Shown piece by piece: positions 42,224 to 50,213 of a DNA stretch of 64,000 nucleotides; positions within the stretch are counted from its first letter, which is position 1, and every line of letters begins with the position of its first letter. The stretch is from Amphritea balenae. Its GTDB lineage: Bacteria > Pseudomonadota > Gammaproteobacteria > Pseudomonadales > Balneatricaceae. Below the pieces are notes generated by a model. It was not told where the DNA came from. It saw only the letters and a list, made by a program, of their open reading frames with translations, and made no database searches. Location: NCBI RefSeq assembly GCF_003858655.1, contig NZ_RQXV01000007.1:124001-188000 (forward strand). Reading direction: 5' to 3'. Made by a program: the position numbers and the translations under genes.

Positions 42224-42511
42224 ATGTTCTTTTACTTTTTTGTTTATGTTGTTGTTCTTTTGGCGTGGTACTCTTTTGGTAGGGCTTTGAATAAAGAGTG
42301 GTCTGCTTTTATATTATCTGTTTTCTCATTTTCTACTTGCTCGCTGCTTTTATTACTGTGGAATTTTTGGGTAAGCGGTTTGTTTTTTGAGGAGGAACAA
42401 GGAGTGAGTGGATTAGGTGTTTTTCGTTCAGCTCTTTCCATCGGAGTGATTTTCCTTTACTCGGTTTCTATTTTTGTGTTTATGGTTGTTGTGAAGAGGT
42501 TTTTTAAATAA
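42224..42511 (+). CDS. small membrane protein, candidate immunity to the RHS-lipase
   Basis: 95 residues from the ATG at 42224, one base after the toxin stop (TAATATG). Three hydrophobic segments, short loops, AT-rich sequence. The frame extends upstream into the toxin gene, but the ATG here is the sensible start. Position and membrane location fit an inhibitor of a lipid-attacking effector. No family recognised. Confidence 0.6.
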   Translation: MFFYFFVYVVVLLAWYSFGRALNKEWSAFILSVFSFSTCSLLLLLWNFWVSGLFFEEEQGVSGLGVFRSALSIGVIFLYSVSIFVFMVVVKRFFK

Positions 42512-42973
42512 GGTTGCTAGGTGATGTCTTTATATGATCCGTCTGCTTGGGGTAGGCACTGAAATAAAATGTCTCTATGATCGGGAAGTACTATTGATAA
42601 AGTGATTGTGGGTGTCGTATTTTTAGTTTTGATGGTTCCTATTTTGTGTTACCTATATTCAATTTTCAGGCTTTGTTGTTATCTGGATGTGGAATTGGTC
42701 GAGGGTGTTTGTATTGAATAGGTATTTATGATTCATCAATATAATATTGTTGATTGTGGTTCCGGTGAGCTATTTGTCAAAGATCCATCTGGATGGATTG
42801 TTGATCGCAGGTATTTGTATGGTACGGATAAGAATAATGTTTTCTTTGCAATATAACTTGATAGTAAAGAGGCTGTTTGTTTGAAGATATGACGGAAAGC
42901 TCAAGTTTTTTAGAAGATAAAGGCTTGGGTAAATATGATATGAATAAAGAGGAAAATACCTCTCATTTGATCT
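42512..42973 (+). other. AT-rich degenerate gap with short reading frames
   Basis: 462 bases without a normal gene. Short frames read MSLYDPSAWGRH (42524-42562), a hydrophobic stretch VGVVFLVLMVPILCYLY (about 42605-42655, no good start) and a 42-residue frame from ATG 42728 to the stop at 42854 (MIHQYNIVDCGSGELFVKD). They look like eroded pieces of small immunity or membrane genes. No promoter or terminator was found with confidence. Confidence 0.4.
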
Positions 42974-43615
42974 ATGGTGCTGGCCGTAACCGTGTTTATT
43001 AAAATAAAGTTTCTCTTGAATGTTGTGTGGATTTATATTGCGGTTGTTCATTGCTCGTATGCTCAAGATATTGAAGTAATAGTAGGGATGAAAAGGCTTG
43101 GTATTCCTAAAGAGCTCTTGGTGTTTCAGAATGAAATTGAAAGATCTGGTCAGTACGGTTTTGATTCTTTGGATGAGGTTGTTTTAGAAGCTCCAAAAAT
43201 GAAACTGGGTTTTGATGCGGATCCGCAAGGAAAACTATCGGTAATTCTTAAGCCTTCCAGTTTGACCATAGAAAAGTATGGCGTTAGTGCTGATGCCTAT
43301 AATGCCTGGAACCGTAAAGGTATATATGTTGATGCAGTTGTTAAAGACGATGGCGAGATTACTAAGATAGCATATAGACCGGCATATCCGATGTTCTGGC
43401 ATAACTTTCGTAATTCTCGTAAAGAGAGTAATGATGCAGCTGCAATCCCTTGGCTAGGATATTGTAATACCTTACCTAAATCTGAAACCCAGTGTTTTAG
43501 AGTAATTAGTCATTTGGGAATTGCTAGCGAAATCAGATATCCGGAATCCCATATAGGTAATATTGATAGAATAGTATCTGCATATAAGGAGTTATTAGAT
43601 AGTTGGGCTGTATAG
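42974..43615 (+). CDS. exported protein, candidate periplasmic immunity (paralogue A)
   Basis: 213 residues with a signal peptide (cleavage after SYA, before QDIEV). The core SADAYNAWNRKGIYVD ... RPAYPMFWHNF and the final KELLDSWA are shared with the next gene, so the two are tandem paralogues about 25-30% alike. No known family. Position behind a lipase toxin and export to the periplasm fit an immunity role against a periplasm-acting effector. Confidence 0.62.
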   Translation: MVLAVTVFIKIKFLLNVVWIYIAVVHCSYAQDIEVIVGMKRLGIPKELLVFQNEIERSGQYGFDSLDEVVLEAPKMKLGFDADPQGKLSVILKPSSLTIEKYGVSADAYNAWNRKGIYVDAVVKDDGEITKIAYRPAYPMFWHNFRNSRKESNDAAAIPWLGYCNTLPKSETQCFRVISHLGIASEIRYPESHIGNIDRIVSAYKELLDSWAV

Positions 43616-43638
43616 TTTGAAATCAATGTGTAGATATA

Positions 43639-44244
43639 TTGGGCCTGTTATCCTGTTATCCTGTTATCCTGTTGAGTTGTTTGTATTCTTTAAACGGCCT
43701 TAGTGACGAGGCCGTTAAAGTAAGGATTGGGCAGCACAGCTATAAAATTCCTGTTATGTTCTTAGCTGGTAAACTGCCATCAGGAACTGTTTCAGGCGTA
43801 TCCTTAAAGATCCCGTATCAAGATCTGGGTATTCAGAACGCAACAGAATATTCAGCTGTTGTGCTGCTATCTGATGTAGATGATTTTACCGCCCAATATC
43901 AGGTTAATTTAAGTGCCTATAACGCATGGTTTGGTGGTGGGCTTTATAACGATAAGATTATTGAGTGGCACAAGGGTAGTGGTCTGTATAAGGTCGGCGC
44001 TAAAGCTTCGTATCCGATGTTCTGGAACTATTTTAAAGTTGCACCTGAGAGCTCAATGGATCTCCAGGATTCCTGGGTCGCTTCATGTACTGAAGGCATC
44101 AAAGGTAAAGTGCTCTGTGATCAGGTAATTGTAATGGGTGATACGCAGAGTAAGTTATCAATCAAGGGGGATTATGTGGGAGATATTGAAACCTTTATTA
44201 CCCATTATAAGCGTCACCTGGATAGCTGGAAGCAGTCTGAGTAA
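43639..44244 (+). CDS. exported protein, candidate periplasmic immunity (paralogue B)
   Basis: About 201 residues. Shared motifs with the previous gene: LSAYNAWFGGGLYND, KASYPMFWNYF and HYKRHLDSW. The start is unsettled: the ORF can begin only at TTG 43639, and its first codons lie in an 8-bp tandem repeat. The nearest ATG (43626) is in another frame and would come into frame if the repeat gained one unit. The hydrophobic leader ILLSCLYSLNGL looks like a signal peptide. May be phase variable. Confidence 0.6.
   Translation: MGLLSCYPVILLSCLYSLNGLSDEAVKVRIGQHSYKIPVMFLAGKLPSGTVSGVSLKIPYQDLGIQNATEYSAVVLLSDVDDFTAQYQVNLSAYNAWFGGGLYNDKIIEWHKGSGLYKVGAKASYPMFWNYFKVAPESSMDLQDSWVASCTEGIKGKVLCDQVIVMGDTQSKLSIKGDYVGDIETFITHYKRHLDSWKQSE
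43644..43673 (+). repeat. 8-bp tandem repeat cctgttat x3.75 at a gene start
   Basis: Three exact copies of cctgttat (43644-43667) and a partial fourth (cctgtt). The unit is not a multiple of three, and the tract lies inside the leader-coding start of the following gene, so slippage would change the frame. Confidence 0.8.
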
Positions 44245-44268
44245 GTGCTTGATGATTAGGAGTATTAA

Positions 44269-44751
44269 ATGAGAAGGATCTTTTTATTAGTATGCTTTAC
44301 GCTTTTTCTCGGAGGCTGTAACTCTGAACTCTATTCACCTCAGCTGGGTGTCAGTGTTGAGGGTGATTATGCGGTTGTTATCACCCTGCTTGCGGTAATC
44401 AATAACCGTTCCGGTGAAGGGCCCCGGCCGCTGCGCCTGCCCTATAAAGCAAAGCCCGGTTATCAGGGGCAGAAATCTTCGGTGCGTTGGTTGGGGGTGT
44501 TGAACCTGAAGGATCAGGCTATGCCTTCTGCAATTCCTGTAAGCTGGTATCTGATCGATCCGGTAACCGGAGCACCCCTTTCAGATAAAACTTATAGCCA
44601 GACACTGGATATGCAGGAGGTGTTGGCAACGCCGATGGGTAAACAGCTGCAACAGGGTAAAGAGTTGCTGATTGAACTGGTGTTCAGGGGGGATCATTTC
44701 CGCACCCGTTTGACCACACGGGATACCCTGGACCCGATCTGGATTAATTAA
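44269..44751 (+). CDS. hypothetical lipoprotein
   Basis: 160 residues with lipobox LGGC (Cys17). The mature part is beta-rich (GVSVEGDYAVVITLLAVINN; VSWYLIDPVTGAPLSD) and not recognised. It is spaced 24 bases after the previous gene and 25 before the glutaredoxin gene, so it probably shares their transcript. An outer-membrane or periplasmic anchor role, possibly immunity, is guesswork. Confidence 0.62.
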   Translation: MRRIFLLVCFTLFLGGCNSELYSPQLGVSVEGDYAVVITLLAVINNRSGEGPRPLRLPYKAKPGYQGQKSSVRWLGVLNLKDQAMPSAIPVSWYLIDPVTGAPLSDKTYSQTLDMQEVLATPMGKQLQQGKELLIELVFRGDHFRTRLTTRDTLDPIWIN

Positions 44752-44776
44752 AACTTAGTAAAACAAGGATGTTTAT

Positions 44777-45229
44777 ATGAAACGACCATTTCTGGCCGTA
44801 TTGCTGAGCCTCTCACTCTCTTTTTCAGCCTATGGCTTCGATTTGAATAGTCTTCTGAAAGACAAAGCAGAAAATGTATTACAAGGGGTGATCAGTGGTG
44901 ATATTCGCTCTGTTGATGATGCCATTAATGCAGCCATACCTTCTGTAACGGAAGTGAGTGAAAGTCTGACCGGTGAAGCCTTTGCCGGTAGCGGTGAGAT
45001 CACTATGTATGTCACACCTACCTGCGGTTACTGCAAAAAAGCCGAGCGCTATATGAGCCAGAATGGAGTTCGCTATAATCGCCGGGATGTAACAAAGAAC
45101 AAATCAGCCATGAATGACTTTCGTGAATTAGGTGGTCGTGGTGTACCCCTGATCACTGTGGGTGATGAGCAGATGGCAGGCTTTGATGCGCAGCGCTTTG
45201 AAAAGATGCGACAGCGTAACGGGCTATAA
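44777..45229 (+). CDS. exported glutaredoxin-domain protein
   Basis: 150 residues: signal peptide (cleavage after SAYG, about residue 20), a 55-residue helical spacer, then a glutaredoxin fold (about 73-148) with active site CGYC (about 82-85), cis-Pro in GVPLITVGDEQM and GFD. A glutaredoxin with a signal peptide would work as a periplasmic thiol-disulfide protein. Substrate unknown. Its 3' end seeds a tandem repeat. Confidence 0.78.
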   Translation: MKRPFLAVLLSLSLSFSAYGFDLNSLLKDKAENVLQGVISGDIRSVDDAINAAIPSVTEVSESLTGEAFAGSGEITMYVTPTCGYCKKAERYMSQNGVRYNRRDVTKNKSAMNDFRELGGRGVPLITVGDEQMAGFDAQRFEKMRQRNGL

Positions 45230-45231
45230 GG

Positions 45232-45309
45232 AGCCATCAGCGTGACGGACAATAAAGAGCCATCAGCGCTACGGAGTATAAATAGCCATCAGCGTTACGG
45301 ACTATAAGG
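45232..45309 (+). repeat. 26-bp minisatellite, three copies plus a partial
   Basis: Copies of agccatcagcg(t/c)(g/t)acgga...ataa at 45232, 45258 and 45284, differing by a few bases. The last 19 bases of the glutaredoxin gene region (agcgtaacgggctataagg) match the unit's second half, so the array seems to come from duplication of the gene end. Each unit holds a taa, and the last ends in an aagga ribosome site for the next gene. Confidence 0.8.
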
Positions 45310-45318
45310 AACAGTCAG

Positions 45319-45747
45319 ATGAATGGATTTATGAAGATCGCTATGGCCTGGTTTACCACCTCTCTATTCACCGCTTTAATTATCTTTTTTCCTGAGTTTA
45401 ACTTAATGGCTAGCAATCGAAGTTTCTTCGGCTATCTGTTTTATACCGCAATTACGGTGTTTCTGTTTGGTATCCCCCTTGGTTTGCTGTTTCAGTGGCG
45501 GGGCATTCGTTCTGTTGCTGTGTATGGGGTGGCGGGGCTTGTTGCTGCCATTGTCGCGCTCTCTTTTCTGATGGGGGCTTTCCCGGGTATCACTGTTTCT
45601 TTCAGCTTCTGGTTCAGTTACATGGTGGATTTCTGGCTGATCGCTTTTGCCGGGGGCGCAGGCGGTATCTGGTACGGGTGGTTAACGCAACGGTTAATCA
45701 GGTATCCTGTTGACAACAAAGCACCTGAAGATGGATCTCTATGCTAG
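45319..45747 (+). CDS. hypothetical inner-membrane protein
   Basis: 142 residues with four hydrophobic segments and a short polar C-terminus (YPVDNKAPEDGSLC). No family recognised. It overlaps the ynbB-like gene by 7 bases (ATGCTAG), so it is probably translated with it and may belong to the lipid-synthesis cluster. Confidence 0.65.
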   Translation: MNGFMKIAMAWFTTSLFTALIIFFPEFNLMASNRSFFGYLFYTAITVFLFGIPLGLLFQWRGIRSVAVYGVAGLVAAIVALSFLMGAFPGITVSFSFWFSYMVDFWLIAFAGGAGGIWYGWLTQRLIRYPVDNKAPEDGSLC

Positions 45748-46673
45748 GTATTCCGCTGCACTCATTTTACCTGATCGTTTTAGTCCTAATCCTGCTGATA
45801 TGCGGTAGTCTGATCCGCTATCGGTTAGAGCAGTCAAACCCGGAAAAAGATTACACCGAGCTGAGAGAAAGAATTCAGTCCTGGTGGGTGATGGTTGGGC
45901 TGCTGTTTGCAGCGCTGCTTTTCAGCCAGACCCTGGCTATTGTCTTCTTTGGCTTTCTCAGTTTTCTGGCCCTGAAAGAGTTTCTTTCCATTGTGCCAAC
46001 CCGGCAGACCGATCGCCGGGTTATTTTCTGGGCCTACCTGTCCATCCCGATCCAGTATTACTGGGTGTCCATTGGCTGGTATGGCATGTTTATTATCTTT
46101 ATCCCGGTCTATATCTTTCTGTTGCTGCCGATCCGGATGGTGCTGTTGGGGGAGACCAAAGGCTTTATCCGTTCTGCCGGGATTCTGCATTGGGCTACCA
46201 TGCTGACGGTATTTGCTTTCAGCCATATCGCGTATCTGCTGGTGCTACCGGTAAAAAATGAGATGGCAGGGTATATAGGCCCGGTGCTGTTCCTGCTGTT
46301 TATGACGCAGTTTAACGATGTCTGCCAGTATATCTGGGGAAAAAAGCTGGGGCGGCATAGAATCATCCCTAAAGTAAGCCCGAATAAAACCTGGGAGGGT
46401 TTTCTCGGGGGCGTTGCTACGATCACCCTGGTGGCAGCTATTACCGGCCCTCTGTTAACCCCGCTGCTCTGGTGGCAGGGGATGCTCGCGGGCATGTTAA
46501 TCAGTGTTAGCGGTTTTTTTGGTGATCTGGTGATATCTTCCGTTAAACGGGATCTTCAGATTAAGGATACCGGCAATCTGATACCTGGCCATGGTGGGAT
46601 TCTGGACCGTATGGACAGTCTGATCTTTACCGCACCGCTGTTCTTTCACTTCCTCTATTACAGTCACTATTAA
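45741..46673 (+). CDS. ynbB: YnbB-like CDP-diglyceride synthase
   Basis: 310 residues, eight or so membrane segments. C-terminal CdsA signature: PNKTWEGFLGG and SSVKRDLQIKDTGNLIPGHG with GILDRMDSL behind it. It converts phosphatidate and CTP to CDP-diacylglycerol. The neighbouring ynbA-, ynbC- and ynbD-like genes identify it as YnbB rather than the housekeeping CdsA. The cluster thus makes its own activated lipid for the CDP-alcohol transferase at 47830. Confidence 0.9.
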   Translation: MLGIPLHSFYLIVLVLILLICGSLIRYRLEQSNPEKDYTELRERIQSWWVMVGLLFAALLFSQTLAIVFFGFLSFLALKEFLSIVPTRQTDRRVIFWAYLSIPIQYYWVSIGWYGMFIIFIPVYIFLLLPIRMVLLGETKGFIRSAGILHWATMLTVFAFSHIAYLLVLPVKNEMAGYIGPVLFLLFMTQFNDVCQYIWGKKLGRHRIIPKVSPNKTWEGFLGGVATITLVAAITGPLLTPLLWWQGMLAGMLISVSGFFGDLVISSVKRDLQIKDTGNLIPGHGGILDRMDSLIFTAPLFFHFLYYSHY

Positions 46674-46682
46674 GGGGGGAGT

Positions 46683-47330
46683 ATGGACCGCATTATAAAA
46701 CTGCTGTTCTTTGCCCTGCTGGTTAAACCGGTGGTATTGCTGTTGTTAGGGCTGAATATCCGGGGCCGGAATAATCTGCCGAAAAAAGGCCCGGCCATTG
46801 TGATTGCCAATCATAACAGCCACCTTGATACCCTAGTGTTGTTAAGCCTGTTTCCGTTATCACAGATTCATCGGGTGCGGCCGGTAGCAGCGGCTGATTA
46901 CTTTCTGCAAAACGGCGGTTTGTTGGCCTGGATCGCCCTTAAATGCATCGGCATTATCCCGCTGGATCGCAGCGGTGGCGCTGATCGGGAGGTACTGTTC
47001 AGCGGCTGTAACCGGGCTCTGGAAAACAATGAGATATTAGTTCTGTTTCCAGAGGGCAGCCGGGGGCGACCGGAGCAGATGAGCCGGTTAAAGAAAGGTG
47101 TCTACTTCCTGATAAAAGAGCGACCTGAAGTACCGGTGATTCCGGTGATGTTGCATGGCTTAGGCCGGTCACTGCCCAAGGGAGAGGCGCTATTCGTCCC
47201 CTTTAATTGTGATGTGGTTATAGGTGAAAACCTGACCGAACGTGATTCTGCTGCGGGCTTTATCAACTCCGCTGGAGCTTGCTTCAAAGAACTATCTGAA
47301 TATTGTTTAACACTGAATCACAGGGAGTGA
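46683..47330 (+). CDS. PlsC-type 1-acyl-glycerol-3-phosphate acyltransferase
   Basis: 215 residues with an N-terminal membrane segment, the HxxxxD motif (His44-Asp49, NHNSHLD) and the FPEGSRGRPEQ block of the PlsC family. It would supply phosphatidate for the CDP-diglyceride synthase encoded nine bases upstream. E. coli ynbABCD has no such gene, so its inclusion makes the lipid route more complete here. Confidence 0.88.
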   Translation: MDRIIKLLFFALLVKPVVLLLLGLNIRGRNNLPKKGPAIVIANHNSHLDTLVLLSLFPLSQIHRVRPVAAADYFLQNGGLLAWIALKCIGIIPLDRSGGADREVLFSGCNRALENNEILVLFPEGSRGRPEQMSRLKKGVYFLIKERPEVPVIPVMLHGLGRSLPKGEALFVPFNCDVVIGENLTERDSAAGFINSAGACFKELSEYCLTLNHRE

Positions 47331-47332
47331 GC

Positions 47333-47824
47333 ATGTGGAAAGTAATTGGTTGGACTTTTGTGTCTTTATTTGTCGCTACTTTACTCTCGATTTTGTTAGT
47401 TTTTTTCTCTATTGATAGTTATTACCGTATTGAAGGTGAGGGCATCAAGCCCAATGGACTTTCTCGTGTCAAATTTAGCGCACCGGGTGTATATAATTTT
47501 AACAACAAAGTTGAGCTAGTTAGTTATAAATATCAAGAAACATACATATCACCTCTTAACTATATATTGTCTTACAATAATAGTTTTGTTCATTCTTATG
47601 GAAAAAAAGCTTTGCTAAGTGTGTATGGGTTGGAAAAAGGGGAGATTAACGTGAAGCTTAATGGACTCAGTTACGATGATTGGAAAAGAGAGTATTCCGC
47701 TTTAAATTTAAGATTGCCGAAGCATGAGCAAAGTTTAAAGATAGATATAACCGATGGTACTAATGAGCTTAAGCTGACGTTAGAGCTGGATACTGTTTAC
47801 TCTTATACCCTTCCTTCACCGTAA
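47333..47824 (+). CDS. hypothetical anchored protein
   Basis: 163 residues from ATG 47333, two bases after the plsC stop; an N-terminal membrane helix (about 5-25) and a beta-rich, probably periplasmic part. Base composition is clearly more AT-rich than the flanking lipid genes, which hints at later insertion or at relation to the toxin island. No family recognised. Confidence 0.6.
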   Translation: MWKVIGWTFVSLFVATLLSILLVFFSIDSYYRIEGEGIKPNGLSRVKFSAPGVYNFNNKVELVSYKYQETYISPLNYILSYNNSFVHSYGKKALLSVYGLEKGEINVKLNGLSYDDWKREYSALNLRLPKHEQSLKIDITDGTNELKLTLELDTVYSYTLPSP

Positions 47825-47829
47825 TATAA

Positions 47830-48447
47830 CTATTGTACTTCTCTTAGCGCGCTATGAGCTCTGTTGATCAGGGTTACCAGCAGCAAGATGATGATTAAAA
47901 TTAATACCAACGTGCTCCATATACCCGGAGCAATACCTACCGCATAGAGTAGCCCCAGCACACCAAAAAACAGGGCCCGATCACTTTTGCCAGATGGCCC
48001 GTCGTAACGACGGCTGGCACCGATCTGTACCGCAACTACGCCAATCATCTCACTCATTACCGCCAACAGTGTCAGGATAACCAGCAGCGGGATATTGATG
48101 CCCGGCAGGGCAGCAAAGGCGAGAAACAGGGCGCTATCGGAGATCACATCCCCCATCTCGTTGAGAATAGCCCCTTTGGGAGTGGCCATATTATGTTCTC
48201 GGGCCAGCATGCCATCGATATTGTTCAGGGCCATCCGGATAAACATCCATAGCGGAACGCAGAGCCAGAATAACGGGGAGATCTGTAGCTGCAGCTCACC
48301 AAAATAGAGTGCCAGTGCCAGCATTATTGAACCCAGCATGGCTGCTACCGTCACCTGGTTTGCGCTGATCCCTAGAGCTGCCAGACGGTTGGTGACAGGT
48401 CGTAGAAGGTCAGAGAAAGCACTTTTGAGTTGATAGACAGATGGCAT
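47830..48447 (-). CDS. ynbA: YnbA-like CDP-alcohol phosphatidyltransferase
   Basis: 205 residues, six membrane segments. The CDP-alcohol motif reads DGMLAREHNMATPKGAILNE with MGDVISD following. As in E. coli YnbA, the first Asp of the third motif pair is Asn (LNE-MGD). It should transfer a phosphatidyl group from CDP-diacylglycerol to an unknown alcohol. It starts a minus-strand arm facing the ynbB/plsC arm. Confidence 0.88.
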   Translation of the reverse strand: MPSVYQLKSAFSDLLRPVTNRLAALGISANQVTVAAMLGSIMLALALYFGELQLQISPLFWLCVPLWMFIRMALNNIDGMLAREHNMATPKGAILNEMGDVISDSALFLAFAALPGINIPLLVILTLLAVMSEMIGVVAVQIGASRRYDGPSGKSDRALFFGVLGLLYAVGIAPGIWSTLVLILIIILLLVTLINRAHSALREVQ

Positions 48448-48459
48448 CGATCAGTTCCT

Positions 48460-48879
48460 TCAGATCAGATAAGTTAACAGGCTTATGCAGGTTAAAGCAC
48501 TTTGCAGCAGTAACAACCCCAGTTGTAGATAGAATAAGCGCCGTATGCCTTGCAGGCGTTGCTCCATACTGCTGTTTGAATAGTTTCGTACTTTGCCGGG
48601 AAACAGGAAATGCAGGGCCCGGTCGAATTGCTCAGCATCTGTATTGGCAAGTAGTGGCAGCAGTTGGCTATCCAGCTGTACCCTCCAGTGGTAAAAACTA
48701 TACAGCAACGCACAGATAATGCCGGTCAGAGCAAATAGCTGTGCCGGGAGTTGTTCGCCAGTGATGAGTAGAGCACTACAAATACCCGCTAATAACAGTG
48801 ACAGGCTACCAAAATACCTGGTTGAAGCTAATACTGCCTGGGTAACCCGGAGCTGTGAGTTACTAATGGATTCAATCAT
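48460..48879 (-). CDS. hypothetical membrane protein in ynb cluster
   Basis: 139 residues: two central and one C-terminal hydrophobic segments separated by a soluble loop (TDAEQFDRALHFLFPGK). No family recognised. It overlaps ynbD by four bases and is followed by ynbA, so it is translated as part of the lipid operon. Confidence 0.65.
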   Translation of the reverse strand: MIESISNSQLRVTQAVLASTRYFGSLSLLLAGICSALLITGEQLPAQLFALTGIICALLYSFYHWRVQLDSQLLPLLANTDAEQFDRALHFLFPGKVRNYSNSSMEQRLQGIRRLFYLQLGLLLLQSALTCISLLTYLI

Positions 48880-50201
48880 AGTGATCGTTCCTTAAACTTT
48901 TGCAGCAGGTTGATATGGGCGGGTTTGAGTACACAATCAGGCTGTGCTTTTTGAATCATATCTACTGCCTGGATAACAGAACGGGTACTGTCTGTTGTTA
49001 GTAGCCAACCGGCAATAACCACCGCGCTACGGGATAAGCCCAGCGCACAATGTACCAGTACGCAGTGGCCGGAACGATTGAGTTGATCAAGCTGCTGTAC
49101 CGCTTGTTCCAGGTGTTCAATATCCGGGCAGACCAGATCCAGCATCGGTGTACGATAATACTGCCCGGTAGGGTTAGCCAGAGGTTTCATCTCTGCGGTG
49201 ACATTGAGAATACTTAAGGCTGTACTGTGCTGAATATCGTTTTTTGTCGGTGCCCGCCCCAACCAGACCCCCGTAGTTATTTCGACGCAGCCCGGGCGTT
49301 TACGACTCAGTATCGCGGCACTGAGTTTGGCACCTAACAGGTATGGGGCAAGTAATATCATCGCCGGTATCGACATACGCTGGTCACGGTATTGGAAGAC
49401 CGATACACCTAAACCTGTATAGGCTGCAGCAATCAGTGCTGTGGCGATAGCGGGCCAGAGTAGTAAGTATCCCCAACCGCCAAATGCCAGTGCTAACAGG
49501 ATAAAGAGCAGACTGCCTGTCAGATAGAGCCGAGCCAGCTTTGGGCTTTTTGCGGTTTCCCAATGCCAGCGAAACGGTTGTTCCTGTATCAGGTAGAGCA
49601 GTGCGATGGCAACGATTAGCCCGCCGATAATATCGATAAAATGGTGTTGCCAGGTGGTCAGTACAGAGATGCCGATCAGGAACATCCAGCTGTGAGTTAA
49701 TAGCCTTGGTATTACATGATGTATGTGCTGATAGAATCTTACCCAGATCAATACCAGAAGACTGATATGTAGCGAGGGGGCTTGGTTATAAGGCTTATCC
49801 AGACTGGTTAGCAGGTCATAAAGGGTACCGTAGAGGCCATAGGTCTCAGGGCGGGTTAAGGTAAACTGTAGGGGGTAGAACAAAAAGCAGATAACCGAGA
49901 TAACCGTTGCTGCGAATAACCTCAGACTATGTCGGTCGAGCTCTGCCTTACAGGTACACAAAAATAGCGATATTCCATAGAGAAGATCGATCGACATATA
50001 GGGAATAATGCTCCAGTCCCAGAATGGGATATGGCTTTCCCAGGCAAAAACCAGTTGGCCAACATCATCCCGTGTGGCTGTATATTCATTGGTAAAACCG
50101 TACAGAATAAAAAAAGTCGGTCCAAGAAAGGCCAGCCAACCTAATGCTCTTAGGAAAAGAGTAGTGCGGTTGGCTGTTGCTTGAGTATAAGTACTGTCCA
50201 T
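48876..50201 (-). CDS. ynbD: YnbD-like PAP2 and dual-specificity phosphatase fusion
   Basis: 441 residues: membrane-embedded PAP2-type phosphatase (about 1-290; KPYNQAPSLHISL and TTWQHHFIDIIGG carry the acid-phosphatase His/Asp residues) followed by a dual-specificity phosphatase (about 300-435) with P-loop HCALGLSRS. This double phosphatase layout is that of E. coli YnbD. It may dephosphorylate a lipid phosphate such as a PGP-like product, as PAP2 and PTPMT1-like enzymes do elsewhere; this is inference. Confidence 0.86.
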   Translation of the reverse strand: MDSTYTQATANRTTLFLRALGWLAFLGPTFFILYGFTNEYTATRDDVGQLVFAWESHIPFWDWSIIPYMSIDLLYGISLFLCTCKAELDRHSLRLFAATVISVICFLFYPLQFTLTRPETYGLYGTLYDLLTSLDKPYNQAPSLHISLLVLIWVRFYQHIHHVIPRLLTHSWMFLIGISVLTTWQHHFIDIIGGLIVAIALLYLIQEQPFRWHWETAKSPKLARLYLTGSLLFILLALAFGGWGYLLLWPAIATALIAAAYTGLGVSVFQYRDQRMSIPAMILLAPYLLGAKLSAAILSRKRPGCVEITTGVWLGRAPTKNDIQHSTALSILNVTAEMKPLANPTGQYYRTPMLDLVCPDIEHLEQAVQQLDQLNRSGHCVLVHCALGLSRSAVVIAGWLLTTDSTRSVIQAVDMIQKAQPDCVLKPAHINLLQKFKERSL

Positions 50202-50213
50202 GTTCTGGTCCGG

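Noticed and set aside
43639-43660. TTG 43639 as a certain start
   Set aside because: No ribosome site before it and an 8-bp repeat across it; kept only as a provisional start.
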